Source: Clostridium sp. D43t1_170807_H7
GTDB taxonomy: Bacteria; Bacillota; Clostridia; Clostridiales; Clostridiaceae
Length of the DNA: 64,000 nt
Reading direction: 5' to 3'
Assembly (NCBI RefSeq): GCF_015555905.1
Contig: NZ_JADNLK010000014.1
Location: 1 to 64,000 of the forward strand
The notes under the pieces are model-generated. The model did no database searches. It was given only the letters and a program-made list of their open reading frames with translations, and had not been told where the DNA came from. Positions 25,798-34,513 of the stretch are shown here, piece by piece; position 1 is the first letter of the stretch, and every line of letters begins with the position of its first letter. Position numbers and translations under genes: made by a program.

Positions 25798-26580
25798 ATG
25801 TTAAAAAAATTAATGTCGATATCAATAATAGCTTTAGCTATGTTTATATTGGTATCTTGTGGACAAAGTGTATCAAAAGAAGTAACTCCTGAAGAACAAT
25901 TTATTAAGATATTTGAAAAAGAATTAAATAAGAGATGGACAGAAGTGGAGAAACTAGACTCAAAAGAATTAGATGCAGATAAATATAATGAAGAGCTTAT
26001 TAAGATAGTTACAAAAGAGTTAGATGAAATTAAAAAAGCGGCCGAAGATTTAACAGATGTATAGTTAAAAGAAATAGCTGAAAATTATATAAAAGGTGCT
26101 GAAGCCCAAATTGAATCGTTTAAAACAACTGATTATGAATTGCAATGGAAATATCAAGAAGAAGCTAATAAATTAAGAAAACCAGCAATAGTATCATTGG
26201 TTGAAAAGTATGGAGTTATAATTGATGAAGAACATGCGCAAACATATAAAGACTTTAAAGAATCTGCTAATATTATGGAGTTAGAAAACGAAGCAAAAAA
26301 ATATGCTGAAAAACTTGCATTAGAAATGACATTTACAAAAATTGAAGATGAATATGGATCAGAAGAATTTAAAACAATTATTGAAAATTCTTCTGAAATA
26401 GATTTTGAATATTTAAGTTTTGTTGTTAAGTGTAAGGAGAGCAATGGAGTTACAGTTTCTACAGAATATATATATTTAAATGACTTTGGACCAGGAGAAA
26501 AAACAAAGGGAGTTATTTATTCATTTGAAGATGGTATTGAAACATTAGAAGTTAATCTAGATAGCTTCTATTTAAAATAG
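25798..26580 (+). pseudogene. Lipoprotein interrupted by in-frame TAG
   Basis: ATG 25798 follows GAGGTGG. A lipoprotein signal peptide ends in the lipobox LVSC near residue 18. The first segment is rich in charged helices (EEQFIKIFEKELNKRW) and stops at TAG 26062-26064; the same frame continues for 172 codons with related composition and no other stop to 26580. The full product would be about 260 residues: an extracellular, membrane-anchored, mostly helical protein with a C-terminal beta region. Family unknown. A single nonsense change explains the break. Confidence 0.8.
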
Positions 26581-26660
26581 TAGTATTATTAAGATAATAT
26601 AAAATAAATTTTAAAAATTAACCTATTCCCTTTAAAAGAAATAATTTAAATATATAGTAA

Positions 26661-26706
26661 TTTAAACGATGATTTAGTTATGTGATTGAAATCATCGTTT
26701 TTTAGT
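26661..26706 (+). terminator. Rho-independent terminator
   Basis: AAACGATGATTT / AAATCATCGTTT stem and T-run behind the lipoprotein gene. Confidence 0.85.
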
Positions 26707-26918
26707 TTATTTATATAAGAATAGATAGCTATTTGAGTGTGTAAGAATATGGAGATTCAATTACAATTTTAGTGTTTATTTATTTGAGAGATATTTTATT
26801 AAGTGAAATTATTAATATTTATTTAAAAAATAGTCTTAATTTTTTCATTAAATATACATACTATATTTAATTTTATAAATGGTATTATTTTTAAAATATA
26901 TTAAATTACACTAATTTA

Positions 26919-27086
26919 TTAACTGGAAAGCAATTAGAAGTATTTAATTATATTGTAAATAATATAAATGAACTACCTAAATTTAAGACTTGTGAGGAAT
27001 TGGCAGATAAGTTAGGGGTAAGTCCTGCAACTATTAGCACGACACTGTTGAGATTGAGTAATTTTATGATTTTATTTCTAAGATAA
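26919..27086 (+). pseudogene. Helix-turn-helix fragment
   Basis: No start codon in a sensible place. The frame reads LTGKQLEVFNYIVNNI, then CEELADKLGVSPATISTTLL and stops. The ..EELA..LGVS.ATIS..L.RL pattern is a helix-turn-helix as in RpiR-type regulators. The effector domain that should follow is absent. Confidence 0.55.
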
Positions 27087-27147
27087 GAGAGTGTATTAAA
27101 AAATATAGAAAAAAGTAGAGTTATTAAGTTAGAAAGGGAATTTACTT

Positions 27148-27276
27148 ATGACTAGAGAGCAAATAATAGATAAGATTATAAATGAAATTAAAGAGAAATA
27201 TAGTGAAATTAGTATAATGAAAAATAAGGATCATTATGTATTAGAAATAAATTATAAAAATAAGAAAAGAGTATAG
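27148..27276 (+). CDS. Small hypothetical protein, 42 aa
   Basis: ATG 27148 is preceded by GAAAGGGA at a workable distance. The peptide is charged and probably helical then extended (TREQIIDKIINEIKEKY, later YVLEINYKNKKRV). No family recognised. It may be a stump of a longer gene. Confidence 0.35.
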   Translation: MTREQIIDKIINEIKEKYSEISIMKNKDHYVLEINYKNKKRV

Positions 27277-27325
27277 AGAATATAAAAAATTAATGTAAAA
27301 TTTGAGTTATATTAGGAGGTAATTT

Positions 27326-27514
27326 ATGAAGTTATTTTCGTATCTAAGTATTATTGTTGGTTGTATGTTAGTTATAGTGTCAGCTATATGGAATCTGAGT
27401 GGTACTATGGGTTACATAATAACAACAATAGGTGTGTTATTATGTCTTTTAGGAATTTTTATAAACAAAAAAGTACGAGAATTCATATTTAATTTATTTA
27501 TAAATTTCTTTTAA
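27326..27514 (+). CDS. Small membrane protein, 62 aa
   Basis: ATG 27326 has a strong TTAGGAGG site. Two hydrophobic helices (about 5-25 and 28-46) with a conserved-looking GYIITTIGVLLCLLGIF, then a short basic end. It stands alone among remnants, with no partner that would suggest a role. Confidence 0.6.
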   Translation: MKLFSYLSIIVGCMLVIVSAIWNLSGTMGYIITTIGVLLCLLGIFINKKVREFIFNLFINFF

Positions 27515-27643
27515 ATAATTAAAATAGATAAATAATATTTCAATGAGAAATATATGAAGATTAATAGAGTTAAACTAGGAGAATAGTTTTTTATAGTATT
27601 AAGATAAGCAAATCATTTATGGTAATAATTAGGGGGGGTGGCT

Positions 27644-28393
27644 ATGAACGAGGTTTTATTAGTAAAAAATACTGAGCAAATGTTAGAGGAAAATAATATT
27701 GAGTATAAACAATATTATATATTAAAAGCTTTAAGAAAAAGACAAGATGGCAATAAGTTTTCGTTTAATGACCATATTAGAGCATTAGTATATTCACTAT
27801 TAAGTAATCAAAGAAAATGGAAGCAAATTTAAGAGCACTTAATAGAAATAGATAAAATTTTTTATAATTATGATAAAGAAAAAATATTAGAAACATCATA
27901 TGAATATTTTGAAATTAAATTAAGGGCGATTTCATGTGGAAATAGAAATATTCATAATCAAATGTTAAGCCTACATGAAAATATAAGAACATTTGAAAAA
28001 ATAGAAAAAGAATATGGTTCATTTGATTCATTTGTTTTAAGTGATACTATAAATAATATTGCAATACAGTTATCTACAAGTAATAGTAGATATAAGTTAA
28101 AACAAATAGGATTTGCATTAGCCTTAGAATATCTTAGAAACGTAGGTCTTGATGTAGGAAAACCAGATCTTCATATTAGAAGAATTCTATCAATAAAAAG
28201 GTTAGGATATTCTAAATATGAAGAGGTAAAAGAGAAAGAAGCAGTTAAAATTATAGATGATATTACTAGAGAAAGTGAAAATTCACCAATGTATATTGAT
28301 TTAATACTATGGTCTTTTTGTTCAAATATTTGTGGTGAAACTCCTAAATGTGATATTTGTAAAATTAGAGAAAGTTGTAAGTTTAATAAATAA
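27644..28393 (+). pseudogene. HhH-GPD/endonuclease III-like DNA glycosylase with in-frame TAA
   Basis: ATG 27644 follows GGGGGG. The frame runs 62 codons to TAA (27830-27832), then continues in phase to 28393. The second part carries the helix-hairpin-helix region (LKQIGFALALEYLRNVGLDV), the Asp-containing KPDLHIRRIL segment and a C-terminal four-cysteine iron-sulfur loop (C-x5-C-x2-C-x5-C in CGETPKCDICKIRESC). That is the endonuclease III superfamily, which excises damaged bases. Likely inactive because of the stop; an internal start could not restore the first helices. Confidence 0.8.
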
Positions 28394-28488
28394 TATTATT
28401 GTAGAGTATAGTATATAAATAATGTAATTATAAATGTTTACTAATGATTATTATAATTAAATATTAGATGTTTTTTAGAGTGTATAAA

Positions 28489-28518
28489 AGTCTCAAGAGT
28501 TTCTCTTGGGATTTTTTA
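28489..28518 (+). terminator. Rho-independent terminator
   Basis: TCTCAAGAG / CTCTTGGGA stem with six T. Confidence 0.8.
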
Positions 28519-28677
28519 GATTAAATAATTATTTAAATTTAATGTATATTTTAAGTAGATTACTATGTTGCTATGATAAATAAATACAACTATAGTATAA
28601 TTAATATAAAGTAAACTAAAAAGTAAATTAATATTGATAATTAATACTTTAGAAAGAAAGGATACTTATAGATTGTT

Positions 28678-29110
28678 ATGGCATATTCATTTATAGATTT
28701 AGCAAAAGAAACTTTTAAATTAGTTAAAGAACCATTAACACAAAAGGAGATATGGGAAAAAGCAAATGAACTTGATATTGCTAATAAAGTAGTGAGTAGT
28801 GGTAAAACACCATGGGCTACAATTGGAGCAAGGATTTATACAGATATTAGAGATAATGAAAACTCAGAATTTGTACAAGTAAATAAGAGACCGGCAAAAT
28901 TTTATTTAAAAGAGTTAATTCAAACTGTATTCATTTGAACTAAAGATTAAATTGAACTTTAGCAATTTAAGAGAGTATTATTTCCAAGCAGTATCAAATT
29001 TAAGTTGGGCAAATGAAGGATATTTAGTTGCATTAGAAATTGATGATGAGCCGTTATTAAGAGATGAATTAAGAAGATTAAATAATTCTTTACGAAAAGG
29101 AATAATGTAG
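28678..29110 (+). pseudogene. HrgA-like (COG2958) protein, frameshifted
   Basis: The first frame (to 28938) is a HARE-type winged helix: LVKEPLTQKEIWEKANEL, then TPWATIGARIYTDIRDN. After a frame change near 28930 the second frame gives LYSFELKIKLNFSNLREYYF, AVSNLSWANEGYLVALEI and an ELRRLNNS end. HARE-HTH plus SWANEGYLV is the signature pair of HrgA/COG2958 proteins, associated with restriction-type systems. The middle linker is much reduced and the C-terminus is short, so the gene is broken. Confidence 0.75.
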
Positions 29111-29234
29111 AGGGATAAGTGTTATAATAATTACGATTGTATTAAATATAGAGATGGTCATTTATTTAAATATATTTATTTTATGAAAGTATTTAAAATT
29201 AAAAAATACGTTTATAACCTAAGGAGGAATTATT

Positions 29235-29555
29235 ATGGCAGGAAACAGAGTAATATGTCATTGTAAAAATGTAGACTATTTAGCAATAAGAAAGGCAATG
29301 GTAGCAGGTGCAAGAACTTTAGATGAGATAAAAGAAATGACAGGTGCAGCTACTGGTTGTGGAAGATGTGCAGGAGAAATTGAAAAAATATTAGCTTCTG
29401 TATGTGGATGTAAAAACACTTCTCTTGAAGATGTAGTAAAGGCTGTGAAAAATGGAGCTGATACAGTAGAAAAGGTTGGAGAAGAAACTGGTGCTGGAAC
29501 ATGTTGTGGAAGATGTAAAGGCTTAATACAAAATGTTATTGATATAAAGAGATAA
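29235..29555 (+). CDS. Tandem BFD-like [2Fe-2S]-binding protein
   Basis: 106 residues; ATG 29235 follows AAGGAGG. Two consecutive BFD (bacterioferritin-associated ferredoxin-like) domains: residues 5-55 with ICHCKNVDY and GCGRCAGEI, and 55-105 with VCGCKNTSLEDV and CCGRCKGLI. Each supplies four Cys as C-x-C and C-x2-C, enough for one [2Fe-2S] cluster. Such modules pass electrons to iron stores or redox enzymes. Monocistronic, with a terminator after it. A possible relic of the same start is at 33675. Confidence 0.88.
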   Translation: MAGNRVICHCKNVDYLAIRKAMVAGARTLDEIKEMTGAATGCGRCAGEIEKILASVCGCKNTSLEDVVKAVKNGADTVEKVGEETGAGTCCGRCKGLIQNVIDIKR

Positions 29556-29559
29556 AGTA

Positions 29560-29610
29560 AAATAGCTATATTAAAATTAATTTAAAGTTTTGATATAGCT
29601 TTATTTTTTT
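29560..29610 (+). terminator. Rho-independent terminator
   Basis: AGCTATAT / ATATAGCT stem followed by a T-run. Confidence 0.75.
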
Positions 29611-29706
29611 ACGTAAATATATTTATAAAACTACATCAAATATATTTTAATCACAGGTAAAATATGGTACAATAAAGAAAAATGTACTGAAAGGGGAATG
29701 TAAGTT

Positions 29707-29727
29707 ATGACACCATCTAATTGCTAA
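29707..29727 (+). CDS. Six-codon leader peptide MTPSNC with strong ribosome site
   Basis: GAAAGGGG lies at good distance before ATG, and a TACAAT box is about 40 bases upstream. The next 250 bases contain small dyads (GTGAA/TTCAC, CCTAAT/ATAGG) but no gene. This looks like a translational-attenuation leader whose structural gene has been lost. The rest of 29730-30285 holds a hairpin (30010) and a NUDIX scrap. Confidence 0.35.
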   Translation: MTPSNC

Positions 29728-30009
29728 TATAAATTAAATTTTTAATTTTATATTTTATAATGAGTGAAAATTCACCTAATTAAATAGGTTTTATTGTTGT
29801 GCTCTTTATGGAATTAGGCATTTAGAAGGTAACTTACTTTACTGAATACAGACATTATAGTTTTTTATATATTTTAGATAGATATTCTTTTAATTATAGT
29901 ATTATGAAATAATATAAGAAAGTTTTTTATGTTATTTATCATAGTTTTTATGTAATATAATTAATTAGAATACTGTTATTTTTAAAGACTATATTAATAA
30001 TGCAATTTT

Positions 30010-30048
30010 CAGACTGTAGGGAGAGTGAATCTTCTTACAGTTTTTTTG
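30010..30048 (+). terminator. Probable terminator
   Basis: ACTGTA / TACAGT stem with an imperfect inner part, followed by seven T. Confidence 0.65.
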
Positions 30049-30122
30049 TTTTATAGCTTTATGCCTTTCTGTTTAGAGTTTTAAGATAAAAAGAAAGAAG
30101 GCGTGTTTATGTTTGAATTATT

Positions 30123-30203
30123 CATGCAGTAGTTGATGTTATTGTATATCATGATGATGGAACTTATTTATTAATGCAAAGAGATTGGAATAAACTAAGT
30201 TAA
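30123..30203 (+). pseudogene. NUDIX hydrolase N-terminal scrap
   Basis: HAVVDVIVYHDDGTYLLMQR then a stop. This is the first strand pair of a NUDIX domain (the piece before the Nudix box); the catalytic GX5EX7REUXEEXGU box is absent. Confidence 0.55.
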
Positions 30204-30285
30204 TTCACACTGAAAGTTTTATTAATCCATATACGAATAAGTTTCGAAAGTTTATTAAGACATTATATTAGGAGAAGGTAATTAC

Positions 30286-30582
30286 ATGATTGGAAATATT
30301 GTCACAGTAATAATAGATATACCAATGGGAACTTATCACCCCAAGCATAAAGATATTTATTATCCAATTAATTATGGGTACATTAGAGGAATAATAGCTC
30401 CAGATGGGGAAGAACAAGATGCTTATATAATAGGAGTGAATGAACCAGTAGTAGAATTTACAGGTGAGATAATTGCTATTATTAATAGAGTAAATGACGT
30501 AGAAGACAAATGGGTTGTAGCACCAAAAGGCTTAAGATTTACTAGTTCTGAAATAAAAAAAGCAGTACACCAATCCTTGTGA
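30286..30582 (+). CDS. Inorganic pyrophosphatase-like protein, possibly C-terminally truncated
   Basis: 98 residues; ATG 30286 follows AGGAGAAGG. The sequence VDIPMG-type start, HPKHKDIYYPINYGYI and APDGEEQDAYIIGV match small clostridial proteins annotated as inorganic pyrophosphatase: the YPINYGYI strand and the acidic DGEEQDAY loop correspond to the metal-binding face of soluble PPases. The last residues (AVHQSL) run straight into a decayed nitrilase fragment, so a few C-terminal residues may be lost. Substrate assignment is tentative because the family is much shorter than true PPase. Confidence 0.65.
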   Translation: MIGNIVTVIIDIPMGTYHPKHKDIYYPINYGYIRGIIAPDGEEQDAYIIGVNEPVVEFTGEIIAIINRVNDVEDKWVVAPKGLRFTSSEIKKAVHQSL

Positions 30583-30802
30583 TGAAAGATATATATGTGA
30601 ACGTGAAAAGTGGCTTAGTGAAGCTGTTGATGAAAATAGTAATTATGTTAAAAGTTTTAGACAGTGTGCTAAGGAGTTAGAAATAGGTGTTGTTATAACA
30701 TATCTTTCAAAAGGAGAAAATAATCTTATTTCAGCAGGCGATACTGAAGAAGTTATATTAGTGGTAGAATTTGATTTAGATAATATAATTTTATACAAAT
30801 GA
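30578..30802 (+). pseudogene. Carbon-nitrogen hydrolase (nitrilase family) remnant
   Basis: Frame CDERYICEREKWLSEAV, then RQCAKELEIGVVITYLSKG, a junction, and EEVILVVEFDLDNI to a stop. AKEL.I...ITYL is the middle of N-carbamoylputrescine amidase-like nitrilases and the E.EEVIVVEFDLD string belongs near their C-terminus, so roughly a hundred residues including the catalytic Cys are deleted in frame. The start is also gone. Confidence 0.65.
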
Positions 30803-30959
30803 GGATTAATCAATTACAAGAAGAAGGGGCAAAACCTATAATAGATTTAAAACCTAATTTAGAAGAGTATTATAAGAAACATTTATTTTACTATATGATG
30901 ATTATGGTTTTGTAAAAAATAATAATTTTATGAACTATATAATAGAAGGTGAGAGATGA
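30799..30959 (+). pseudogene. Frameshifted hypothetical remnant
   Basis: ATG overlaps the nitrilase stop. INQLQEEGAKPIIDLKPNLE then a shift near 30890, after which YDDYGFVKNNNFMNYI runs to a stop at 30959. Unrecognised. Confidence 0.35.
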
Positions 30960-30986
30960 GCAAATATTATATATTTATAAAAGAGG

Positions 30987-31031
30987 GGAGAGTAGATAGA
31001 TTTGTTTTTTACATAAATCTATCTACTCTCC
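30987..31031 (+). repeat. Perfect 17-bp inverted repeat
   Basis: GGAGAGTAGATAGATTT and its exact reverse complement, 11-base AT loop. No T-run on either side, so not a standard terminator. It lies next to the terminator at 31039. Confidence 0.85.
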
Positions 31032-31038
31032 TGGAACT

Positions 31039-31086
31039 TAAAAAGTGCTAGGTATATTGAAATATAAATACCTAGCACTTTTTTAA
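31039..31086. terminator. Bidirectional terminator
   Basis: AAAAGTGCTAGGTAT / ATACCTAGCACTTTT, 15-bp perfect stem; serves the minus-strand MFS gene and anything entering from the left. Confidence 0.9.
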
Positions 31087-32246
31087 TTTATTAAAATATT
31101 TTTTGATACACTTTTATTTAATTTAATATGCATTACTATCATAACTATCAAAATTAATAGCAAATATATAGGAAAAACTATCACACTTATATGATTTGCA
31201 ATAATACCAAATAGCGGTGGCATTAATAAATTTCCCACATAGGCACTTGCCATTTGTACACCTATAATTGCTTGTGACTTATCTTTTCCAAAATTGCTAG
31301 GTGTAGAATGAATAATGCATGGATATATTGGAGCGCAACCAAGACCAATAGTAACTAAGCCTATTAGAGACACTTGATGGCCAAGAGGTAAACACATAAT
31401 TATAATACCAATTAAGATTATACCTTGCCCTAAATAAATCATTTCTTTATCCTTTAATTTCATTGTAATAAATCCACTAATAGCTCTGCCTACTGTAATT
31501 CCTATAAAAAATAGGCTTCCATAACTTGTTGCTACTTCTAAGTCAAACCCATGTTGTAATACCAAGTAGCTACTAGCCCATAATCCAGCCGTTTGCTCTA
31601 AAGCACAATAACAGAAAAACATAATCATTACTTGTTTAGCTCCAGGAATATTAACTATTTCTTTTAAGGTAAGTACTTTATCTTTTTCATTTTCAGTCTC
31701 AGCTTCTTGCATACCATTTATAATAGGACGTTTTTTCCAAAGAGGTAAACTTAATATAATTATGACAGTTAGACCAACTTGAATTAGTGATATATAACGA
31801 TATCCCATATTCCAAGTTTGTCCATTAAGTAATGCAAAACTCATAATATATGGACCTATACTAGCTCCAACACCCCACATGCAATGAAGCCAACTCATGT
31901 GATGACTCTTATAATGGAGTGCTACATAATTATTTAAGGAAGCATCAACACTACCGGCACCAAGGCCATAAGGTATTGCCCATAATATTAACATCCAATA
32001 AGAATTACTTATAGAAAATCCCCATAAAGCTATTGCTGTCATCAGAACACTAAAGGCTGTAACTTTACCTGTCCCTAATGATTTTGTAAGACGATCACTT
32101 TGTAAACTAGAAAAAATTGTACCAGCATAAGATACAGGAACATTAAATTCCTGATACATAGTGGGCCAAACAGATCCTAATAATGAATCTGGTAATCCTA
32201 AACTAATAAAAGCTAAATATATGACTGCTAATAATAAATTAAACAT
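31083..32246 (-). CDS. Major facilitator superfamily transporter
   Basis: 387 residues; the ATG at 32246 follows AAGGGGGG on the minus strand. Helix 1 carries LGLPDSLLGSVWP, helix 4-5 region GAGSVDASLNNYVALHY and WLHCMWGVG, all typical of a clostridial MFS group related to fucose/sugar permeases. About 11 helices can be counted instead of 12: the segment SYAGTIFSSLQSDRLTKS joins two blocks that relatives separate by about 15 residues, so helix 2 appears shortened by an in-frame deletion. Substrate unknown. It is divergent from the FUSC gene. Confidence 0.8.
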   Translation of the reverse strand: MFNLLLAVIYLAFISLGLPDSLLGSVWPTMYQEFNVPVSYAGTIFSSLQSDRLTKSLGTGKVTAFSVLMTAIALWGFSISNSYWMLILWAIPYGLGAGSVDASLNNYVALHYKSHHMSWLHCMWGVGASIGPYIMSFALLNGQTWNMGYRYISLIQVGLTVIIILSLPLWKKRPIINGMQEAETENEKDKVLTLKEIVNIPGAKQVMIMFFCYCALEQTAGLWASSYLVLQHGFDLEVATSYGSLFFIGITVGRAISGFITMKLKDKEMIYLGQGIILIGIIIMCLPLGHQVSLIGLVTIGLGCAPIYPCIIHSTPSNFGKDKSQAIIGVQMASAYVGNLLMPPLFGIIANHISVIVFPIYLLLILIVMIVMHIKLNKSVSKNILIN

Positions 32247-32398
32247 ATTGAATTTCCCCCCTTATATACTTATACGATTATATCATCTTTATTAAAAATT
32301 TTGTGAATTTTAAGTTTTTATATTTGAATTTATTAATTTTTTATGATAATATTGTTCGTTGTTTCAAACAATTAGAAAAGAGAAATGGAGGGAATTTT

Positions 32399-33403
32399 AT
32401 GAAAAATAAAATTATATCTAATACTATAATGTTTATAGTAATTTTATTATTTGTTAACTTGTTTGGGCGTATATTTGGAGCAAGTAACAACTTAGTAGGA
32501 GTTACTATACTAGTGTCGATATTAGTACTAATGCAAGAGGATTTAACTAAGAACTTATATAATAATTTTATAAAATTACTTTTTATAAATTTAATTTCAG
32601 GAATTTTCTCTAATATATCAAGTCATCATATATATTTGGGATTAGTTTTAAATTTTGTAGTTTTATTATTAATTGGTTATTTTTTAACATCTAAATTAAA
32701 TAAGGTAATCCTTGTTCCTTTTGGATTACAATATTTATTTATGTTATATACTCCTGTAACAGGCAATGATTTTATAAAAAGACTAGTGGGACTAACGATT
32801 GGGGCATTTTTAATAATGCTGATTCAACTTATAGTTCATAGAAAGAGCAAAAATAATAAAATTGAAGTTAAAAATATAGAAAAAGATATTATAAATAAAG
32901 AGAGTGAATATATAAGAATATTTAATAAATTTGATATTCATCATGTAAGAGGAGCTTATGCAATTAGGGTAGCTTTAATTACTACAATAGCAGTATTTTT
33001 AGTAGATTTATTTAATTTACCTCAAGGACGTTGGATAGTATATACAATATTTGCAGTAACAGAGTTATATTCTGAACATTGTAGAGTAAGATCAAAACAG
33101 CGTTTACAAGGTACTATTATAGGTGTAATTATAATAATGTTATTATTTATGGTTATTAAAGATAATGCTATAAGAGGATTGCTAGTTTTAGTAGCTGGGT
33201 ACTTAGATTCATATACTACCAACTATAGAGATAAAATTATATGTATAACTATGTCAGTAGTTGCTTCAATTTCATTAACTAATGGAACTATTATAACAGC
33301 TATAGAAAGAGTAGGTTATATATGTATAGGAATTATATTAGCTCTTTTAGCAGATAAATTAATATTTAATAAAAAATTAGAATGTGTAGACAAGCTTATA
33401 TAA
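32399..33403 (+). CDS. FUSC-family membrane protein (aromatic-acid exporter type)
   Basis: 334 residues from ATG 32399, which has GGAGGG upstream; the in-frame ATG at 32303 lacks a site. N-terminal half: six hydrophobic helices (about 8-165); a hydrophilic linker with IEKDIINKESEYIRIFNKF; C-terminal half beginning HHVRGAYAIRVALITTI and then QGRWIVYTIFAVTE with YSEHCRVRSKQRLQGTIIG, the FUSC_2 hallmark. Members export aromatic acids or antimicrobial compounds. The gene stands alone with its own terminator overlapping its end. Confidence 0.85.
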   Translation: MKNKIISNTIMFIVILLFVNLFGRIFGASNNLVGVTILVSILVLMQEDLTKNLYNNFIKLLFINLISGIFSNISSHHIYLGLVLNFVVLLLIGYFLTSKLNKVILVPFGLQYLFMLYTPVTGNDFIKRLVGLTIGAFLIMLIQLIVHRKSKNNKIEVKNIEKDIINKESEYIRIFNKFDIHHVRGAYAIRVALITTIAVFLVDLFNLPQGRWIVYTIFAVTELYSEHCRVRSKQRLQGTIIGVIIIMLLFMVIKDNAIRGLLVLVAGYLDSYTTNYRDKIICITMSVVASISLTNGTIITAIERVGYICIGIILALLADKLIFNKKLECVDKLI

Positions 33404-33428
33404 AAATATGAGCTTGTCTCTATTTTTT
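33388..33428 (+). terminator. Terminator overlapping the FUSC stop codon
   Basis: AGACAAGCT / AGCTTGTCT stem, left arm within the last codons, followed by TATTTTTT. Confidence 0.8.
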
Positions 33429-33514
33429 GCCAGTATGGAATTTTAAAGATGTAGGAGATACATAAAATAAGAATAAATATAAATAATTAATAAAAATAAA
33501 ATTTAATATAATCT

Positions 33515-33555
33515 TATATAATATAGTCGTAAATGAAGATAAAATAATAATAAAA
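33515..33555 (+). promoter_or_regulatory. Recurrent promoter-like element, copy 2
   Basis: cttatataatatagtcgtaaatgaagataaaa; related to the copies at 21581, 38231 and 39291 with two substitutions. It is 120 bp before the BFD-like scrap. The remaining 33560-33970 has no coding sequence that I can support. Confidence 0.5.
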
Positions 33556-33674
33556 GGTAAATTGACCTATTCAAAACATAGCAATAAGTGCTAATTATTG
33601 TAAAATGTAAGTGATTTCTATATAATTAGATTATGTTAATGAAGAAGTTAATAATTATTAGAAGGGGGAGAGAT

Positions 33675-33710
33675 ATGGGGAAAAATAGAATGGTATATCA
33701 TTATTGTTAG
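33675..33710 (+). pseudogene. Possible BFD-like start relic
   Basis: AGGGGGAGAG then ATG and MGKNRMVYHYC before TAG. It resembles the start of the intact BFD protein at 29235 (MAGNRVICHCK) but is too short for certainty. Confidence 0.3.
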
Positions 33711-33972
33711 CTAATGAATATTCAATTAATGAGTTAACAATAAGTAAATCTGAGGCAACTTATAGGTAAAGTTTAATTTCAGAACGATGAAAAAAATTTT
33801 TAGTATAAAATACAAATAATTTTGAAACAAAACTATGATAAGATCATAAAAAACAAAGAGAGGATAGTTTTGATTAATATATTAGTAGTATAAAGATGAT
33901 ACAAATTTAAGCAAAGCAGTATGAGTTATATAAAATCTGTAAAAAAGAGATATAGAGAGGTTGTAAGTTTAA

Positions 33973-34402
33973 ATGAGAGCTAAAAATACTAAAATAATAG
34001 TTTTAAAGATTCCAATAGTAAAGTGGCAGTTACGTATTATTATTTATCTTGTTACAATTTTACTTGCAGTGATATCTTTGGTACAGGTGAATATTAATAT
34101 TGTAGATGAAGTATTCTCAGACTTTATATATGGCATAACTGGAGTAAACTTATGTATTGCAGTTTATTATGCATATACAGATATCAATTATATTGTAAAA
34201 CAAATAATAATACCAGTTATCCACAAGTATTCTTTTACCAATCGCCTTATAAAGAGTTATAGATTTCGTACTGTATTTTGTACTTATATATCTTGATATT
34301 CTAATTTTAGCAGTAGCATCCTATACGTTTTATAAGATTATAGTAAGTGTAATAAATATTTTTAAAGCTAGAAAGTATCAATTGTTGTACCTAAATCTAT
34401 GA
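33973..34402 (+). pseudogene. Frameshifted membrane protein
   Basis: The first frame encodes two helices (RIIIYLVTILLAVISLV and an YGITGVNLCIAVYYAY segment) and a basic stretch, FTNRLIKSYRFRT, then stops at 34296. From about 34275 another frame continues as membrane sequence (LDILILAVASYTFYKIIV) to 34402. The NRLIKSYRFRT region resembles clostridial multi-helix membrane proteins of unknown function, which are about three times longer, so internal sequence is lost as well. Confidence 0.55.
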
Positions 34403-34513
34403 CTATAATACTCATTTTATTCCTACTAAAATAATATTATTTTATTACAAAGTTATTGGAAAAAAAAGTAAAATATGATACTATGTAAGTATTATAGAAT
34501 TGGGGGGATAATA

